NCBI RefSeq assembly: GCF_937875265.1
Contig: NZ_CALLXM010000179.1
Location: 1-17,237, forward strand
Origin: an uncultured Acetobacter sp.
GTDB lineage: Bacteria; Pseudomonadota; Alphaproteobacteria; Acetobacterales; Acetobacteraceae
Direction of reading: 5' to 3'
Length of the DNA stretch: 17,237 bases
Shown: piece after piece, positions 1-8,025 of the stretch
How positions within the stretch are numbered: the first letter of the stretch is position 1
Layout: each line of letters begins with the position of its first letter
Position numbers and translations under genes: made by a program
Notes under the pieces: model-generated
The model's database searches: none
Told to the model about the DNA's origin: nothing
The model's input: only the letters and a program-made list of their open reading frames with translations

Positions 1-949
1 ACTGTTCTTCCAGCTCGTGCTGCACTTCCTGAATATCAGCCGTAGCCGTGCCCAGCTTGCCCACTACAACGCCCGCTGCTGCATTGGCCACGCGCATCGC
101 CTGCTCAAAGGACATGCCGGACCCGACACCCAGCGCCATGGTCGCAATAACCGTATCGCCCGCGCCAGAGACGTCAAATACTTCCCGTGCCCGTGCAGAT
201 ACCGACAGAACAGGAGAATCCCGCCGCACCAGCATCATGCCTTTTTCAGACCGCGTAGCGAGAATAGCCACAGCATCCGCCTGCGCCATAACGAAACGGG
301 CTGCCAGTTCCGCCTGCGCTTCCGTGCCCACCGGCATGCCGGAAGCCAGAGCCAGTTCTTTCGCGTTGGGCGTGATGCAGGTCGCGCCCCGATACTGGGT
401 GTAATCCGCCGTCTTGGGGTCCACAAATACCGGAATACCGCGTGCCCGCGCTACGGCAAACACATGCGTTAGCACGGTAGGACTGCACACGCCCTTTCCG
501 TAATCGGACACCACAACGGCCTGCACAGTGTCTATCTGCGCATCAACAGCGTGGCACAGGGCCTCGGCCTCTTCCGGCTGAAGCGGGTCCCGGCTTTCCT
601 CATCCGCACGCACGACCTGCTGATGCACCGCAATAAACCGCGTTTTGCAGATGGTCGGGCGCGAGGGGGAACAGACGGTGGCATCCACCACGCCCGCCCG
701 TTGCACAAGGACGTTACGCAGCACAGCGCCGGCCTCATCCTTCCCAACCAGCCCAACCAGAATAGCCCGCCCGCCCAGAGAAATAATGTTGTTGGCAACA
801 TTTCCTGCCCCGCCTGGCATTTCCCGCCGGGAGTCCAGCAGCAGGACAGGCACCGGCGCTTCAGGTGAGATCCGTTCCATGGTTCCATACAGGAACCGGT
901 CCAGCATCACATCCCCAACACAGAGAACCGCGACAGACGAAAAATCCAT
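1..949 (-). CDS. hldE: D-glycero-beta-D-manno-heptose 7-phosphate kinase (HldE/RfaE kinase domain), 3' end outside window
   Basis: A PfkB/ribokinase-fold kinase that phosphorylates heptose 7-phosphate at C1 in cytoplasmic ADP-heptose synthesis for the LPS inner core. I read 316 residues from ATG at 949 to the left edge with no stop. Visible are the GDVMLDRF N-terminus (12-19), the sugar-binding GGAGN (46-50), VDPK (176-179), TPN (193-195) and the anion-hole/catalytic block DVSGAGDT (259-266) with catalytic Asp265. The kinase domain ends almost at the edge (VVGKLGTAT, 295-303), so I cannot tell a bifunctional HldE with a C-terminal adenylyltransferase from a kinase-only protein. The start is 5 nt after the gmk stop, so the two genes are probably co-transcribed and coupled. 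The family call is secure; the bifunctional symbol is inferred from the usual gene in this group. Confidence 0.93.
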   Translation of the reverse strand, partial: MDFSSVAVLCVGDVMLDRFLYGTMERISPEAPVPVLLLDSRREMPGGAGNVANNIISLGGRAILVGLVGKDEAGAVLRNVLVQRAGVVDATVCSPSRPTICKTRFIAVHQQVVRADEESRDPLQPEEAEALCHAVDAQIDTVQAVVVSDYGKGVCSPTVLTHVFAVARARGIPVFVDPKTADYTQYRGATCITPNAKELALASGMPVGTEAQAELAARFVMAQADAVAILATRSEKGMMLVRRDSPVLSVSARAREVFDVSGAGDTVIATMALGVGSGMSFEQAMRVANAAAGVVVGKLGTATADIQEVQHELEEQ

Positions 950-954
950 AACCC

Positions 955-1605
955 TCAGGCTCCGAATGTCTGCACAAAATCCGCCAGACCTGTCTGCCGT
1001 CGCGTCAGCAGCCGTCCGGCTGTCAGCACCGCGCGGGATTCAAAAATCGCGCGGTCGAGTTCCGTATTCACCACCACATGATCAAACTCCCGCCAATGGG
1101 AAATTTCATCCCGTGCTGCGGCCATGCGGCGGGCAATTTCATCCGGGTGGTCAGACGCACGGGAATGCAGGCGGCGCTCCAGCTCCTTCAGTGAGGGCGG
1201 AAGCACAAACAGGCTCACCACATCATCGGGCAGCGCTGCACGAATCTGCTGGTGGCCCTGCCAGTCGATATCAAACACCATATCGTACCCGGCATTCAGC
1301 GCCTCTTCCACCGGAGCGCGGGGAGTGCCATAGCCCCGGCCAAACACAATGGCCCATTCCAGCAATTCACCCTGTGCGGCCATCTCTTCAAACTGCGCCA
1401 TGGTACGGAAGTGATAATGCACGCCCTCTTTCTCACCCGGGCGGGGCTGCCGTGTGGTTACGGACACGGAGTGGCGCAACTTGGGTTCAGACGCCCGGAG
1501 AGCATTGGCAATGGTTGATTTTCCAGCCCCCGACGGCGCGGAAATAACAAAACAGACCCCCCGCCGCTTGATAGCCTTCCCCTGATCAGACGCTGCGTTC
1601 GACAT
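955..1605 (-). CDS. gmk: guanylate kinase
   Basis: ATP:GMP phosphotransferase (GMP to GDP), an essential cytoplasmic nucleotide-metabolism enzyme of 216 residues, normal for the family. The P-loop SAPSGAGKS lies at 22-30, followed by the guanylate-kinase signature SVTTRQPRPGEKEGVHYHF (about 47-65), which binds GMP, and the FDIDWQG motif near 111-117. The C-terminal helix (LADFVQTFGA) is complete. The start has a GGCGGG purine-rich stretch directly upstream; the first 14 residues are a variable, basic N-terminal tail. It heads a minus-strand pair with hldE (5-nt gap) and is divergent from the dehydrogenase at 1726, leaving 120 bp for two promoters. Nothing unusual in the catalytic residues. 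Confidence 0.97.
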   Translation of the reverse strand: MSNAASDQGKAIKRRGVCFVISAPSGAGKSTIANALRASEPKLRHSVSVTTRQPRPGEKEGVHYHFRTMAQFEEMAAQGELLEWAIVFGRGYGTPRAPVEEALNAGYDMVFDIDWQGHQQIRAALPDDVVSLFVLPPSLKELERRLHSRASDHPDEIARRMAAARDEISHWREFDHVVVNTELDRAIFESRAVLTAGRLLTRRQTGLADFVQTFGA

Positions 1606-1725
1606 CCCGCCGTTCCATCCTATTCCGTGTTCTCAACTCACCACTCACCCGGTGTCTCTGCCACAACTGCCGTTTGGGTGCCATAATGGGGGGATGTTCT
1701 AACAGTCTCGGTTAAAGAGGGCGAC

Positions 1726-2544
1726 ATGAAACACGATACTGTTCTGATTACCGGTGCCTCTTCCGGGCTGGGGCGTTCGCTGGCTCTTACGCTGGCCCGC
1801 CCCGGCCGCAGGCTCTTTCTGGGCGGTCGCAATGAAGAGCGCCTGACGGACACAGCCCGCCAGTGCATCTCACGCGGGGCTGCGGCACATATCCGACTCT
1901 GCGATGTAACGGACCGCCCCGGCATGGAAGACTGGGTGCACAACGCGGGCAGGCTGGACATGGTGCTGGCCTGCGCGGGCATTACCGGTGGCACCCGAAG
2001 CGCACCTGCACCGGATGACGCGCCATATGAACCGGATTCACAGATCCACCACATGTTTTCAACCAATGTGGAGGGCGTGCTGAACACTGTGCTGCCCGCC
2101 ATACAGGTCATGCGGCGGCAGCCACGTGCGGATGATGGCATGCGGGGGCGAATCTGCTCCATTTCCTCCGTGGCGGGGCTGGTGTCCTACCCCGGGACGC
2201 CATCCTATAGTGCCGCCAAGGCCGCGGTAGACCGGTTTATGGTGGCCACTGGCGGTAATATGAAGCAGGCGGGTATTTTGCTGACATCCGTTGTCTGCGG
2301 GTTTCTCAACACCCCGATGGTGGCGCAAAACCACTTCCCCATGCCGGGCCTGACGGATGTGGATAATGCCAGCCGCCGCATTTTGCGTGGACTACGGCGT
2401 AACGAACGGCGCATTGTGTTCCCACGCTGGCTGGTAGCCGGGTCCCGCTTTATGGACCTTCTGCCCATTCGTCTGGCAGAGGCCTATTATAACAACCAGC
2501 CCACAGGTGCTGCGGGCAGCATGCCGGAACCGGACCTGTCTTAA
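1726..2544 (+). CDS. short-chain dehydrogenase/reductase (DltE/YqjQ-like)
   Basis: A classical SDR of 272 residues, cytoplasmic NAD(P)-dependent oxidoreductase with unknown substrate. Seen: Rossmann motif TGASSGLG (9-16), CAG in place of NNAG (83-85), Asn114, Ser148 and the catalytic Y161-x-x-x-K165 (YSAAK), giving a full catalytic tetrad. The tail (IVFPRWLVAGSRFMDLLP) resembles the membrane-proximal ends of DltE-type SDRs. A GAGGG Shine-Dalgarno lies 5 nt before the ATG. An acidic/proline-rich insertion near 92-107 after strand beta-4 is longer than usual. It is divergent from gmk/hldE, so a role in cell-envelope metabolism is possible but only suggested by neighbourhood. Confidence 0.9.
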   Translation: MKHDTVLITGASSGLGRSLALTLARPGRRLFLGGRNEERLTDTARQCISRGAAAHIRLCDVTDRPGMEDWVHNAGRLDMVLACAGITGGTRSAPAPDDAPYEPDSQIHHMFSTNVEGVLNTVLPAIQVMRRQPRADDGMRGRICSISSVAGLVSYPGTPSYSAAKAAVDRFMVATGGNMKQAGILLTSVVCGFLNTPMVAQNHFPMPGLTDVDNASRRILRGLRRNERRIVFPRWLVAGSRFMDLLPIRLAEAYYNNQPTGAAGSMPEPDLS

Positions 2545-2588
2545 AGTATCTTCCCTTTCCCGCCCTGCGTTTCAGGACCTGACCCGGC

Positions 2589-3950
2589 ATGACCAAGCCC
2601 CCCGCCTCTTATGGCACTGCCTCCAGGCAGCGCCACCTGATGGAAGATTTGTCCGAAGCCTCCGTGCGAGAACCCGTCCCTGCGGACCAGAAGACAATGG
2701 CCCTGGACAAAGTGTTCTGGAGCCACTTCTCCCCTAATCTGGGGCCAGGCGGCTGGGTGACCGGGGCGCTGCTCATTAGTCTGGGGCTTGATTTCAAAAC
2801 CGGGGTGCTTGCGGTTTTGCTGGGGAATCTGATTGGCGCGCTGCCAGTAGCCCTTGCAGCCTCCATCGGCCCGGCCACGGGGCTGACCCAGATGGAAGCC
2901 TCCCGCCGCGCACTGGGGCGGCTGGGCGTGCGCCCTCCGGCCTTCCTCAACTGGATTTATTGCGTGGGGTGGGACGCCGTAAACAACGTACCCGCTGCCA
3001 CCGCCCTGATGGCCCTGCTCATGCTGTCGGGCGTCTCCCTGCCCTTCTGGCTGGCGCTGGCCGTGCTGGCCTCCGTGCAGATGGTGGCCTCCATTTACGG
3101 GCACCATGTTGTGCAGGCTGTGCAGAAATATCTGGGCGGCCTGCTGTTGGTCACGTTCATTCTGATGGGCGTGGTGTTTGCCATGCGCGGCTCCGCCCCC
3201 ATTGCGGCGCATCACCCGGTCAGCCTGTCCACCTTCCTGCTGGCAACAGGAATTCTGGTCAGTTTCAATCTTTCATGGGCTTCGTATTCTTCGGATTACA
3301 CGCGCTATCTGCCCGCCGACACCAGCCCTAAAAAAGTGGTCTGGCTGGCTCTGGCCGGGCTGCTGAGTTCTGCTATTCCGTTCCAGATTCTGGGGCTGAT
3401 CAGTGCGGGCAGTGTGGCCAATCCGTCCCCCACCGCTGTTATTGCCTCACTCCAGCAGGCTATGGGGCCGCTGGGGGCTGTGGCGTTGGCCGCTATCGCG
3501 CTGTCCTCCATCACCGGAAATTCGTTTAACGATAACACCGCCAGCTACAGCCTGATTTCCGCTGGCCTGCATGTGCCACGCGTGACAGCCGCCATCCTGA
3601 CCGCCCTGCTGGGTTATGGGCTGGCTGTGGCCGGAGCCGGGCGCTACACAGCGCTTTATACGGATTATCTGCTGGTCACGATGTACTGGATTGCACCGTG
3701 GATCGGCATTGTGCTGGCCGACTGGTATTGCGGCACCCGCCAACCACGCCCGGTGCCGCCGGGCTGGACCTATGGGGCCACCATTTTTGCCGTGACCTCT
3801 GTGCTGACCATCGCACTGTTTTCTGACAGTCAGCTTTATATCGGCCCCGTAGCCCGATGGCTGGGTGGGGCCGATATTGGCTCTTACGTGGGCTTTTTTG
3901 TAGCTGGCGGCTGGTATGTGCTGGGCATGCGGTCGCGCGCCAGCTCATAA
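2589..3950 (+). CDS. NCS1-family purine/cytosine permease
   Basis: Inner-membrane secondary transporter for nucleobases or related compounds (nucleobase:cation symporter-1 family), 453 residues with about 12 hydrophobic segments after a 45-residue cytoplasmic N-terminus. Family features are NLGPGGWVTGAL near 49-60 in the first helix, the GPATGLTQMEASRRALG loop after helix 2, SWASYSSDYTRYLP in the middle, and the polar helix ending GNSFNDNTASYS. The start has CAGGA about 12 nt upstream; an internal ATG (codon 18) is an alternative. It lies 44 bp after the SDR and may be co-transcribed. Substrate (cytosine, purine, allantoin, thiamine precursor) cannot be fixed by sequence alone. Its last 22 codons overlap rlmB antisense. 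Confidence 0.9.
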   Translation: MTKPPASYGTASRQRHLMEDLSEASVREPVPADQKTMALDKVFWSHFSPNLGPGGWVTGALLISLGLDFKTGVLAVLLGNLIGALPVALAASIGPATGLTQMEASRRALGRLGVRPPAFLNWIYCVGWDAVNNVPAATALMALLMLSGVSLPFWLALAVLASVQMVASIYGHHVVQAVQKYLGGLLLVTFILMGVVFAMRGSAPIAAHHPVSLSTFLLATGILVSFNLSWASYSSDYTRYLPADTSPKKVVWLALAGLLSSAIPFQILGLISAGSVANPSPTAVIASLQQAMGPLGAVALAAIALSSITGNSFNDNTASYSLISAGLHVPRVTAAILTALLGYGLAVAGAGRYTALYTDYLLVTMYWIAPWIGIVLADWYCGTRQPRPVPPGWTYGATIFAVTSVLTIALFSDSQLYIGPVARWLGGADIGSYVGFFVAGGWYVLGMRSRASS

Positions 3951-4720
3951 AGCCCCACAGCCGCCGCAACGGACACGTTCAGGCTTTCCATCTCGCCGGG
4001 CATGTAAAGCCCGGCAATTTCATCACAGCTTTCCCGCGTCAGGCGGCGCAGACCCTTACCTTCTGCCCCCAGAACCAGAGCAACGCGGCGGCCCTTGAAG
4101 GACGGACCTTCCAGCAAGCCACCACCAGCATCCAGCCCCACTGTCCAGCAGCCACCTTTTTGCAGCGCTTCAATCGCGCGGGAAAGATTAACTTCCCGCA
4201 CCATCGGCACTGTTTCCAGCGCGCCGGATGCAGCCTTGGCCAGCACGGCCGTCTCTTCCGGCGCGTTACGGTCCTGCACCACAAGACAAGCCGCGCCAAA
4301 CGCTGCGGCAGACCGCAGAATAGCGCCTACATTGCGCGGGTCCGTCACCTGATCCAGCACCAGCACCGGGCCGGGGCGTTCCAGCGCTTCTTCCAGTGTG
4401 AGGTTAGGCAGGGTTTTGGCCAGAACGGCCACTCCCTGATGCACGGCATCCTCGCCCAGCATGTCATCCAGCAGAGCACGCTGCACGATTTCCGGTTCAA
4501 GACGAATAACCGCCCCGGCCTCACGCGCGGCCAGCAGAGCTGGGTGCTCCGCCTCTGTTACCAGCAGGCGCTGGAACACGCGCTGCGGGTTGGCAAGGGC
4601 TGCTGCCACGGCATGCGTGCCAAACAGCCAGCATGTGCCAGCGGGCGCGGCCCCTTCCCGCCCAGCAGGAGAAGCGCCACGCGAGCGGCGAGGCGGACGG
4701 CCAGAACGGGGAGTGCGCAT
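3884..4720 (-). CDS. rlmB: 23S rRNA (guanosine-2'-O-)-methyltransferase RlmB (SpoU/TrmH family)
   Basis: SAM-dependent 2'-O-methyltransferase of the SPOUT class; RlmB modifies G2251 of 23S rRNA in the ribosomal P loop. 278 residues: a basic Arg/Pro-rich N-terminal tail (1-28), the SpoU substrate-binding domain (about 30-108, starting CWLFGTHAV), then the knotted catalytic domain with motif 1 DPRNVGAILRSAAAFGA (127-143), motif 2 LVLGAEGKGLRRLT (215-228) and motif 3 MPGEMESLNVSVAAAVGLYE (240-259), which carries the cofactor-binding knot. The family usually ends shortly after motif 3; here about 15 extra residues read into the convergent permease gene. TrmH paralogues methylate tRNA, but the N-terminal domain favours RlmB. 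Confidence 0.93.
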   Translation of the reverse strand: MRTPRSGRPPRRSRGASPAGREGAAPAGTCWLFGTHAVAAALANPQRVFQRLLVTEAEHPALLAAREAGAVIRLEPEIVQRALLDDMLGEDAVHQGVAVLAKTLPNLTLEEALERPGPVLVLDQVTDPRNVGAILRSAAAFGAACLVVQDRNAPEETAVLAKAASGALETVPMVREVNLSRAIEALQKGGCWTVGLDAGGGLLEGPSFKGRRVALVLGAEGKGLRRLTRESCDEIAGLYMPGEMESLNVSVAAAVGLYELARDRMPSTYQPPATKKPT

Positions 4721-4881
4721 GAAAAACCTTGAGCTGTCTTGTTCAGCCCCTTCCCTACCGCAAACTCCTACCGGCGGGCTATCCCCCTCACGGCAGGTTA
4801 TGCCCCTCAGCCAGACCTTATACCGCCCAAACCACTCCTTCTCCTTGCCAGCAGGTTGCGGCAGAGCATAGGTTTCACGCC

Positions 4882-5388
4882 ATGATATGCATTTTTATAG
4901 ACGCCGATGCCTGCCCCGTCCGGGATGAAACCTATATTGTGGCCGCACGCCACGGGGTGAAAACCTATGTTGTTTCCAACCGCCTTCTAGCCGCCCCGGA
5001 CTCTCCACTGATTGAACGAGTGGTGGTGACTGAAGGCATGGATGAGGCCGACAACTGGATTGCTGAGCGTGTCAAAGCGCATGACGTCGTTATCTCTTCA
5101 GACATTCCGCTCTCCGCCCGCTGCGTGGCAAAAGGGGCCTGTGTGCTGAACCCGAATGGCCGCATTCTTGATGAAAACGCCATCGGTATGGCGCTGGCCA
5201 TGCGCAACCTGATGGAAGACCTCCGCTCCACCGGCACCATGATGGGCGGCGCACGCAGCTTTACTAAAAAAGACCGCTCAACCTTCCTCTCCGCACTGGA
5301 TACGGCCGTGGTGCGCGGAAAGAAGCAGGCAGCCCACAGCATTCTGGCAGCCCGTCTGGCAGCCCCGCCGGGTGGGCGGGATGTTTGA
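4882..5388 (+). CDS. UPF0178 (YaiI/YqxD, DUF188) family protein
   Basis: A conserved small cytoplasmic protein of 168 residues with a PIN/NYN-like fold; biochemical role not established. Diagnostic blocks are IFIDADACPVRDE at the N-terminus (acidic putative metal site), VVVTEGMDEADNWIAE, DVVISSDIPLSARCVAKGA with NPNGRILDE following, and GGARSFTKKDRSTF near the C-terminus. The start is taken at ATG 4882 because the family begins exactly with M-x-I-F-I-D-A-D-A-C; the open frame extends 51 codons further upstream but that part is low-complexity and unlike the family. The ribosome-binding site is weak. It is divergent from rlmB with 161 bp between. Confidence 0.93.
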   Translation: MICIFIDADACPVRDETYIVAARHGVKTYVVSNRLLAAPDSPLIERVVVTEGMDEADNWIAERVKAHDVVISSDIPLSARCVAKGACVLNPNGRILDENAIGMALAMRNLMEDLRSTGTMMGGARSFTKKDRSTFLSALDTAVVRGKKQAAHSILAARLAAPPGGRDV

Positions 5389-5785
5389 CAGCACGCCCCT
5401 CGCAACGAGTCATATCGACAAAAAAATCAATCCTGATGTTTGCTTCGTGGAGATTAAGAGAACTCCGTAAGCCCAGACTAATTTTATTGTAACCAGCGCA
5501 CCTGTTCGGTAGCTGGAAAATATGCAGAGGACATTACCAACCACCGAGAAAGTGATGTGATCGAATGCATTTTCCGTAATCTGCTGGTTGATCGGGGGCA
5601 TCATTGCGAGGATAGTTAGCAACACGGCTATTCGCGCATTACGATCGAACAATCTCTCAAATTAAAACAAAAATTTACAATCACAGTCGTATGATTTCAG
5701 AAAAATAAGACTTTTCTGAAACTTTCTCCGCCGTCGTTCGCTAACACAAAAGGTATTTTACACGACAGCATGTAAGGATAAGACT
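5389..5785. other. 397-bp intergenic region between core genes and the carbohydrate locus
   Basis: No supported gene. Base composition becomes clearly AT-richer here than in the flanking core genes. A minus-strand open frame of 80 codons (5652 to 5410) starts with TTG, has no recognisable family and only a diffuse hydrophobic character, so I do not call it. The right-hand part holds a perfect 10-bp inverted repeat at 5695-5721, and the promoter of the dehydrogenase operon at 5786 is expected here. AAGGA about 6 nt before the 5786 ATG is its ribosome-binding site. Confidence 0.6.
5695..5721. promoter_or_regulatory. perfect 10-bp inverted repeat upstream of the SDR/isomerase operon
   Basis: TTTCAGAAAA (5695-5704) and TTTTCTGAAA (5712-5721) are exact reverse complements separated by 7 nt. 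It sits about 64 bp before the start of the first carbohydrate gene, where an operator or promoter-proximal hairpin would be expected. It does not resemble the palindrome at 9076-9089. No T tract follows on the plus strand, so a terminator is less likely. Confidence 0.5.
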
Positions 5786-6646
5786 ATGACGCTGACCATC
5801 CCCCCCCAAAGCCAGGACCGTCAGCCAGGTGTGGAAAAGGCGATGAAGCCTTTAGCTGTTCATATCCGCCCTGATTATAAAGGCAGCGAGAAACTAGCTG
5901 GAAAAAAGGCACTCATCACAGGTGGGGACAGTGGTATTGGCCGTGCCGCCGCCCTCCATTTTGCCCGGGAAGGCGCTGATGTCTGCATTCTTTATTTTGA
6001 CGAACATGAAGATGCCCAGGAAACTGTTCGGCTGATTGAAGCTGAAGGACGCAAGGCACTCGCGATATCGGGCAACGTGGCAAGCAGCTCTTTCTGTAAT
6101 GACGCAGTCGCAGCAACGGTAGAAAAGCTTGGTGGCCTTGATATTGTTGTGAACAATGCAGGCGTGCAATACGTCAGTGAAGACCTTACCGACATAACTG
6201 ATGACGTCTGGCAACATCACATCGATGTAAACATCAACGGTTATTTTTATATTACACGAGCAGCTCTACCTCATTTAAAAAATGGGTCTGCAATTATTTC
6301 GACATCATCCATCAATGCCTTTTCAGGTAACAAATCTCTGGTCGCTTATACCACGACAAAAGCTGCTGAAATGGGCTTTACGCGCGCCCTTGCCCTACAG
6401 CTGGCGGACAAAGGCATACGCGTTAATGCCGTGGCTCCGGGGCCGGTCTGGACGCCCCTTCAGCCCGCCAGCTGGGGCCCCGTTGACCCACAGGCCGTCG
6501 CTGAACTCGGGGCCGATACCCCAATGGGCCGATGTGGTGAACCCGCAGAGCTTGGGCCCGCTTATGTCTACCTTGCTTCGGCGGACTCAAGCTTCGTTAC
6601 AGGGCAGACCCTGCATGTAAATGGGGGGATGATCATCAATGGCTGA
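5786..6646 (+). CDS. SDR family oxidoreductase, glucose/ribitol dehydrogenase-like (YhdF/YhxC type)
   Basis: NAD(P)-dependent dehydrogenase of 286 residues with the typical 40-residue N-terminal arm of this subgroup (QPGVEKAM, then YKGSEKLAGKKALITGG). Seen: cofactor motif TGGDSGIG (45-52), NNAG (123-126), catalytic Ser175, Y188-x-x-x-K192 (YTTTK), and a C-terminal GQTLHVNGG before the end. All catalytic residues are intact. Members act on polyols, aldehydes or glucose-like sugars; here the next gene is a sugar isomerase overlapping by 8 bp, which supports a sugar or sugar-alcohol substrate. It is the first gene of the five-gene plus-strand locus. Confidence 0.92.
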   Translation: MTLTIPPQSQDRQPGVEKAMKPLAVHIRPDYKGSEKLAGKKALITGGDSGIGRAAALHFAREGADVCILYFDEHEDAQETVRLIEAEGRKALAISGNVASSSFCNDAVAATVEKLGGLDIVVNNAGVQYVSEDLTDITDDVWQHHIDVNINGYFYITRAALPHLKNGSAIISTSSINAFSGNKSLVAYTTTKAAEMGFTRALALQLADKGIRVNAVAPGPVWTPLQPASWGPVDPQAVAELGADTPMGRCGEPAELGPAYVYLASADSSFVTGQTLHVNGGMIING

Positions 6647-7904
6647 GATGTTGCCCTCTCTGATGGTTCCCGTATCCAGCTGGTTGCGCTCTGCGCCGCA
6701 CCGTTACTGGCTGGAGCATCAGGGGCTCAGGCTGCTTGATTTTTCCAAAGCCTCCCGGCTGACGGTCGGTTTCGGTGCTTTGGATAACAAAGGCCTGCTT
6801 ATACCAGACGCGCAGCCTGACACGACGTTAACCGCGCGCATGACCCATTCTTACGCAATAGCCGGTATGCGCGGTCTTCCGGGGTGCCTGAGCCTTGCGC
6901 AGCATGGCGTGAACTCACTCCTTGGCCCCTTGCGTGATGCGGAGCATGGAGGATGGTTTGCAGGATTAACGCATGGCAGTCCGACCGCAGAGCAGGCACA
7001 TAAACAAAACTACCTGCACGCATTTATGTGTCTTGTGGCATCAACCGCCGTCGTCGCCCGGCTCAATGGCGCCGAGCAGCTTTTAGATCTGGCAACTTCC
7101 GTCTGGGAAAAGCATTTCTGGAGTGAAGAGGAAGGTGTTTTCCGTGAGAGTTTTTCTGCCAGCTGGTCTGATGAAGAAGACTATCGTGGCGCAAACTCCA
7201 ACATGCACTCCGTTGAAGCCTGCATGGCTCTGGCCGACGTAACGGGCAATGCTGTCTGGCGAGATCGCGCACTTCGGGTCGTCGAACGTTTTATTCATAC
7301 ATTGGCGCATGACGCGGGCTATGTTGTGCGTGAGCACTACGACCGGAACTGGCAGTATCTGCCAGACTACCACCAGGACAGGCCAGCCGACTCCCTACGC
7401 CCATATGGCCTGACACCGGGCCACTTTGTTGAATGGTCTCATTTACTGCTCAAGCTAGAGGCTGCTTTTCTCCGAAAGGATGGCTCAGCTCCGGAATGGT
7501 TGCTGACAGACAGTATTGCACTTTTTGAAAGTGGCATGTCTGCCGGGTGGAACCGTAACGGGAAAAATGGTCTTCTTTACACAGTGGATAATGATCTGGT
7601 TCCGGTCATTGAAAACCGGCCCCACTGGGTACAAGCCGAGGCGCTTACCGCAGCGGCAGCACTTTTAAAACGCACAGGCCATGTGCGTTACGAAACATGG
7701 TACCGCACTCTCTGGGATTATATTGACCTGTGCATGATTGACCGTGCTCAGGGTGGTTGGATTCAGGAGGTAGATGCAGATAACCAGCCCTCTGAAGTTG
7801 TTTATTCTGGCAAGGCTGATCTGTATCACGCATGGCAGTCTACATTGACGCCACTTTTGCCACTGTCGCCCAGTTTTGCAACTGCTGTGCGCGATCTGTT
7901 TTAA
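6639..7904 (+). CDS. AGE-family sugar epimerase/isomerase (YihS / mannose isomerase-like)
   Basis: An (alpha/alpha)6-barrel enzyme interconverting aldose and ketose (or epimers), 421 residues, cytoplasmic. I can place Arg67 (RMTHSYA), His190 (NSNMHSVEA), His262 and Glu265 (GHFVEW), Glu334 (WVQAEA) and His397 (LYHAWQ). The spacing between them matches, as I recall it, the E. coli YihS active-site set (R55, H176, H248, E251, E320, H383), so it is probably active. ATG 6639 overlaps the SDR stop by 8 bp (ATGGCTGA) and has a G-rich stretch about 9 nt upstream; M4 (6648) is an alternative. Translational coupling to the SDR implies sequential steps. Whether the substrate is mannose, sulfoquinovose or another sugar is not decidable here. 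Confidence 0.9.
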   Translation: MAEMLPSLMVPVSSWLRSAPHRYWLEHQGLRLLDFSKASRLTVGFGALDNKGLLIPDAQPDTTLTARMTHSYAIAGMRGLPGCLSLAQHGVNSLLGPLRDAEHGGWFAGLTHGSPTAEQAHKQNYLHAFMCLVASTAVVARLNGAEQLLDLATSVWEKHFWSEEEGVFRESFSASWSDEEDYRGANSNMHSVEACMALADVTGNAVWRDRALRVVERFIHTLAHDAGYVVREHYDRNWQYLPDYHQDRPADSLRPYGLTPGHFVEWSHLLLKLEAAFLRKDGSAPEWLLTDSIALFESGMSAGWNRNGKNGLLYTVDNDLVPVIENRPHWVQAEALTAAAALLKRTGHVRYETWYRTLWDYIDLCMIDRAQGGWIQEVDADNQPSEVVYSGKADLYHAWQSTLTPLLPLSPSFATAVRDLF

Positions 7905-7931
7905 GCCAGCTTCGTTGGGATTCTGGCTTAA
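7901..7931 (+). terminator. possible hairpin at the isomerase stop codon
   Basis: TTAAGCCAG (7901-7909) and CTGGCTTAA (7923-7931) are a perfect 9-bp inverted repeat with a 13-nt loop, starting on the stop codon of the isomerase. There is no T run after it, so it could be a weak terminator, an mRNA-stabilising hairpin between isomerase and regulator, or an operator. Confidence 0.4.
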
Positions 7932-8012
7932 CTCTCTATGCAAAACGGCTGGCCTTCGCTCATTATCGCTTCTATAGATCGGGAAATCAGATCATCCTGT
8001 AAACAGACCGGT

Positions 8013-8025
8013 AGGACTTAAAATT
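8013..8025 (+). promoter_or_regulatory. Shine-Dalgarno and putative ATT start codon of the LacI-type regulator
   Basis: AGGA at 8013-8016 lies 6 nt before ATT at 8023-8025. The frame is open only back to a TAG at 7975-7977, and no ATG, GTG or TTG occurs between that stop and the HTH, so this spacing is the best start signal available. Confidence 0.5.

Noticed and set aside
645..1547. 300-codon plus-strand open frame
   Set aside because: It is antisense to hldE and gmk, both with complete family motifs; its Pro/Arg/Ser-rich translation is a shadow of GC-rich coding DNA.
2541..3215. 224-codon minus-strand open frame, Gly/Gln/His-rich
   Set aside because: Antisense to the permease; composition is what a hydrophobic-helix gene gives on the opposite strand.
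3857..4732. 291-codon plus-strand open frame
   Set aside because: Antisense to rlmB, whose three SpoU motifs are intact; no family resemblance.
4729..4881. 51-codon upstream extension of the UPF0178 gene
   Set aside because: The family starts at the M-x-I-F-I-D-A-D motif at 4882; the extension is Pro/Gln-rich and unlike any relative.
5410..5652. 80-codon minus-strand open frame
   Set aside because: TTG start, no recognisable domain and no coding-like neighbours; not enough support for a gene call.
6639..7904. Locus considered as a sulfoquinovose (sulfo-EMP or sulfo-ED) pathway because of the YihS-like isomerase
   Set aside because: No sulfo-sugar kinase, aldolase, sulfoquinovosidase or sulfolactaldehyde reductase is present, and mannose isomerases share the same residues.
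7937..8021. ATG at 7937 as a start for the LacI gene
   Set aside because: It is in a different frame and ends at a TAA at 8019-8021 before the HTH, so it would need a frameshift that nothing in the sequence suggests.
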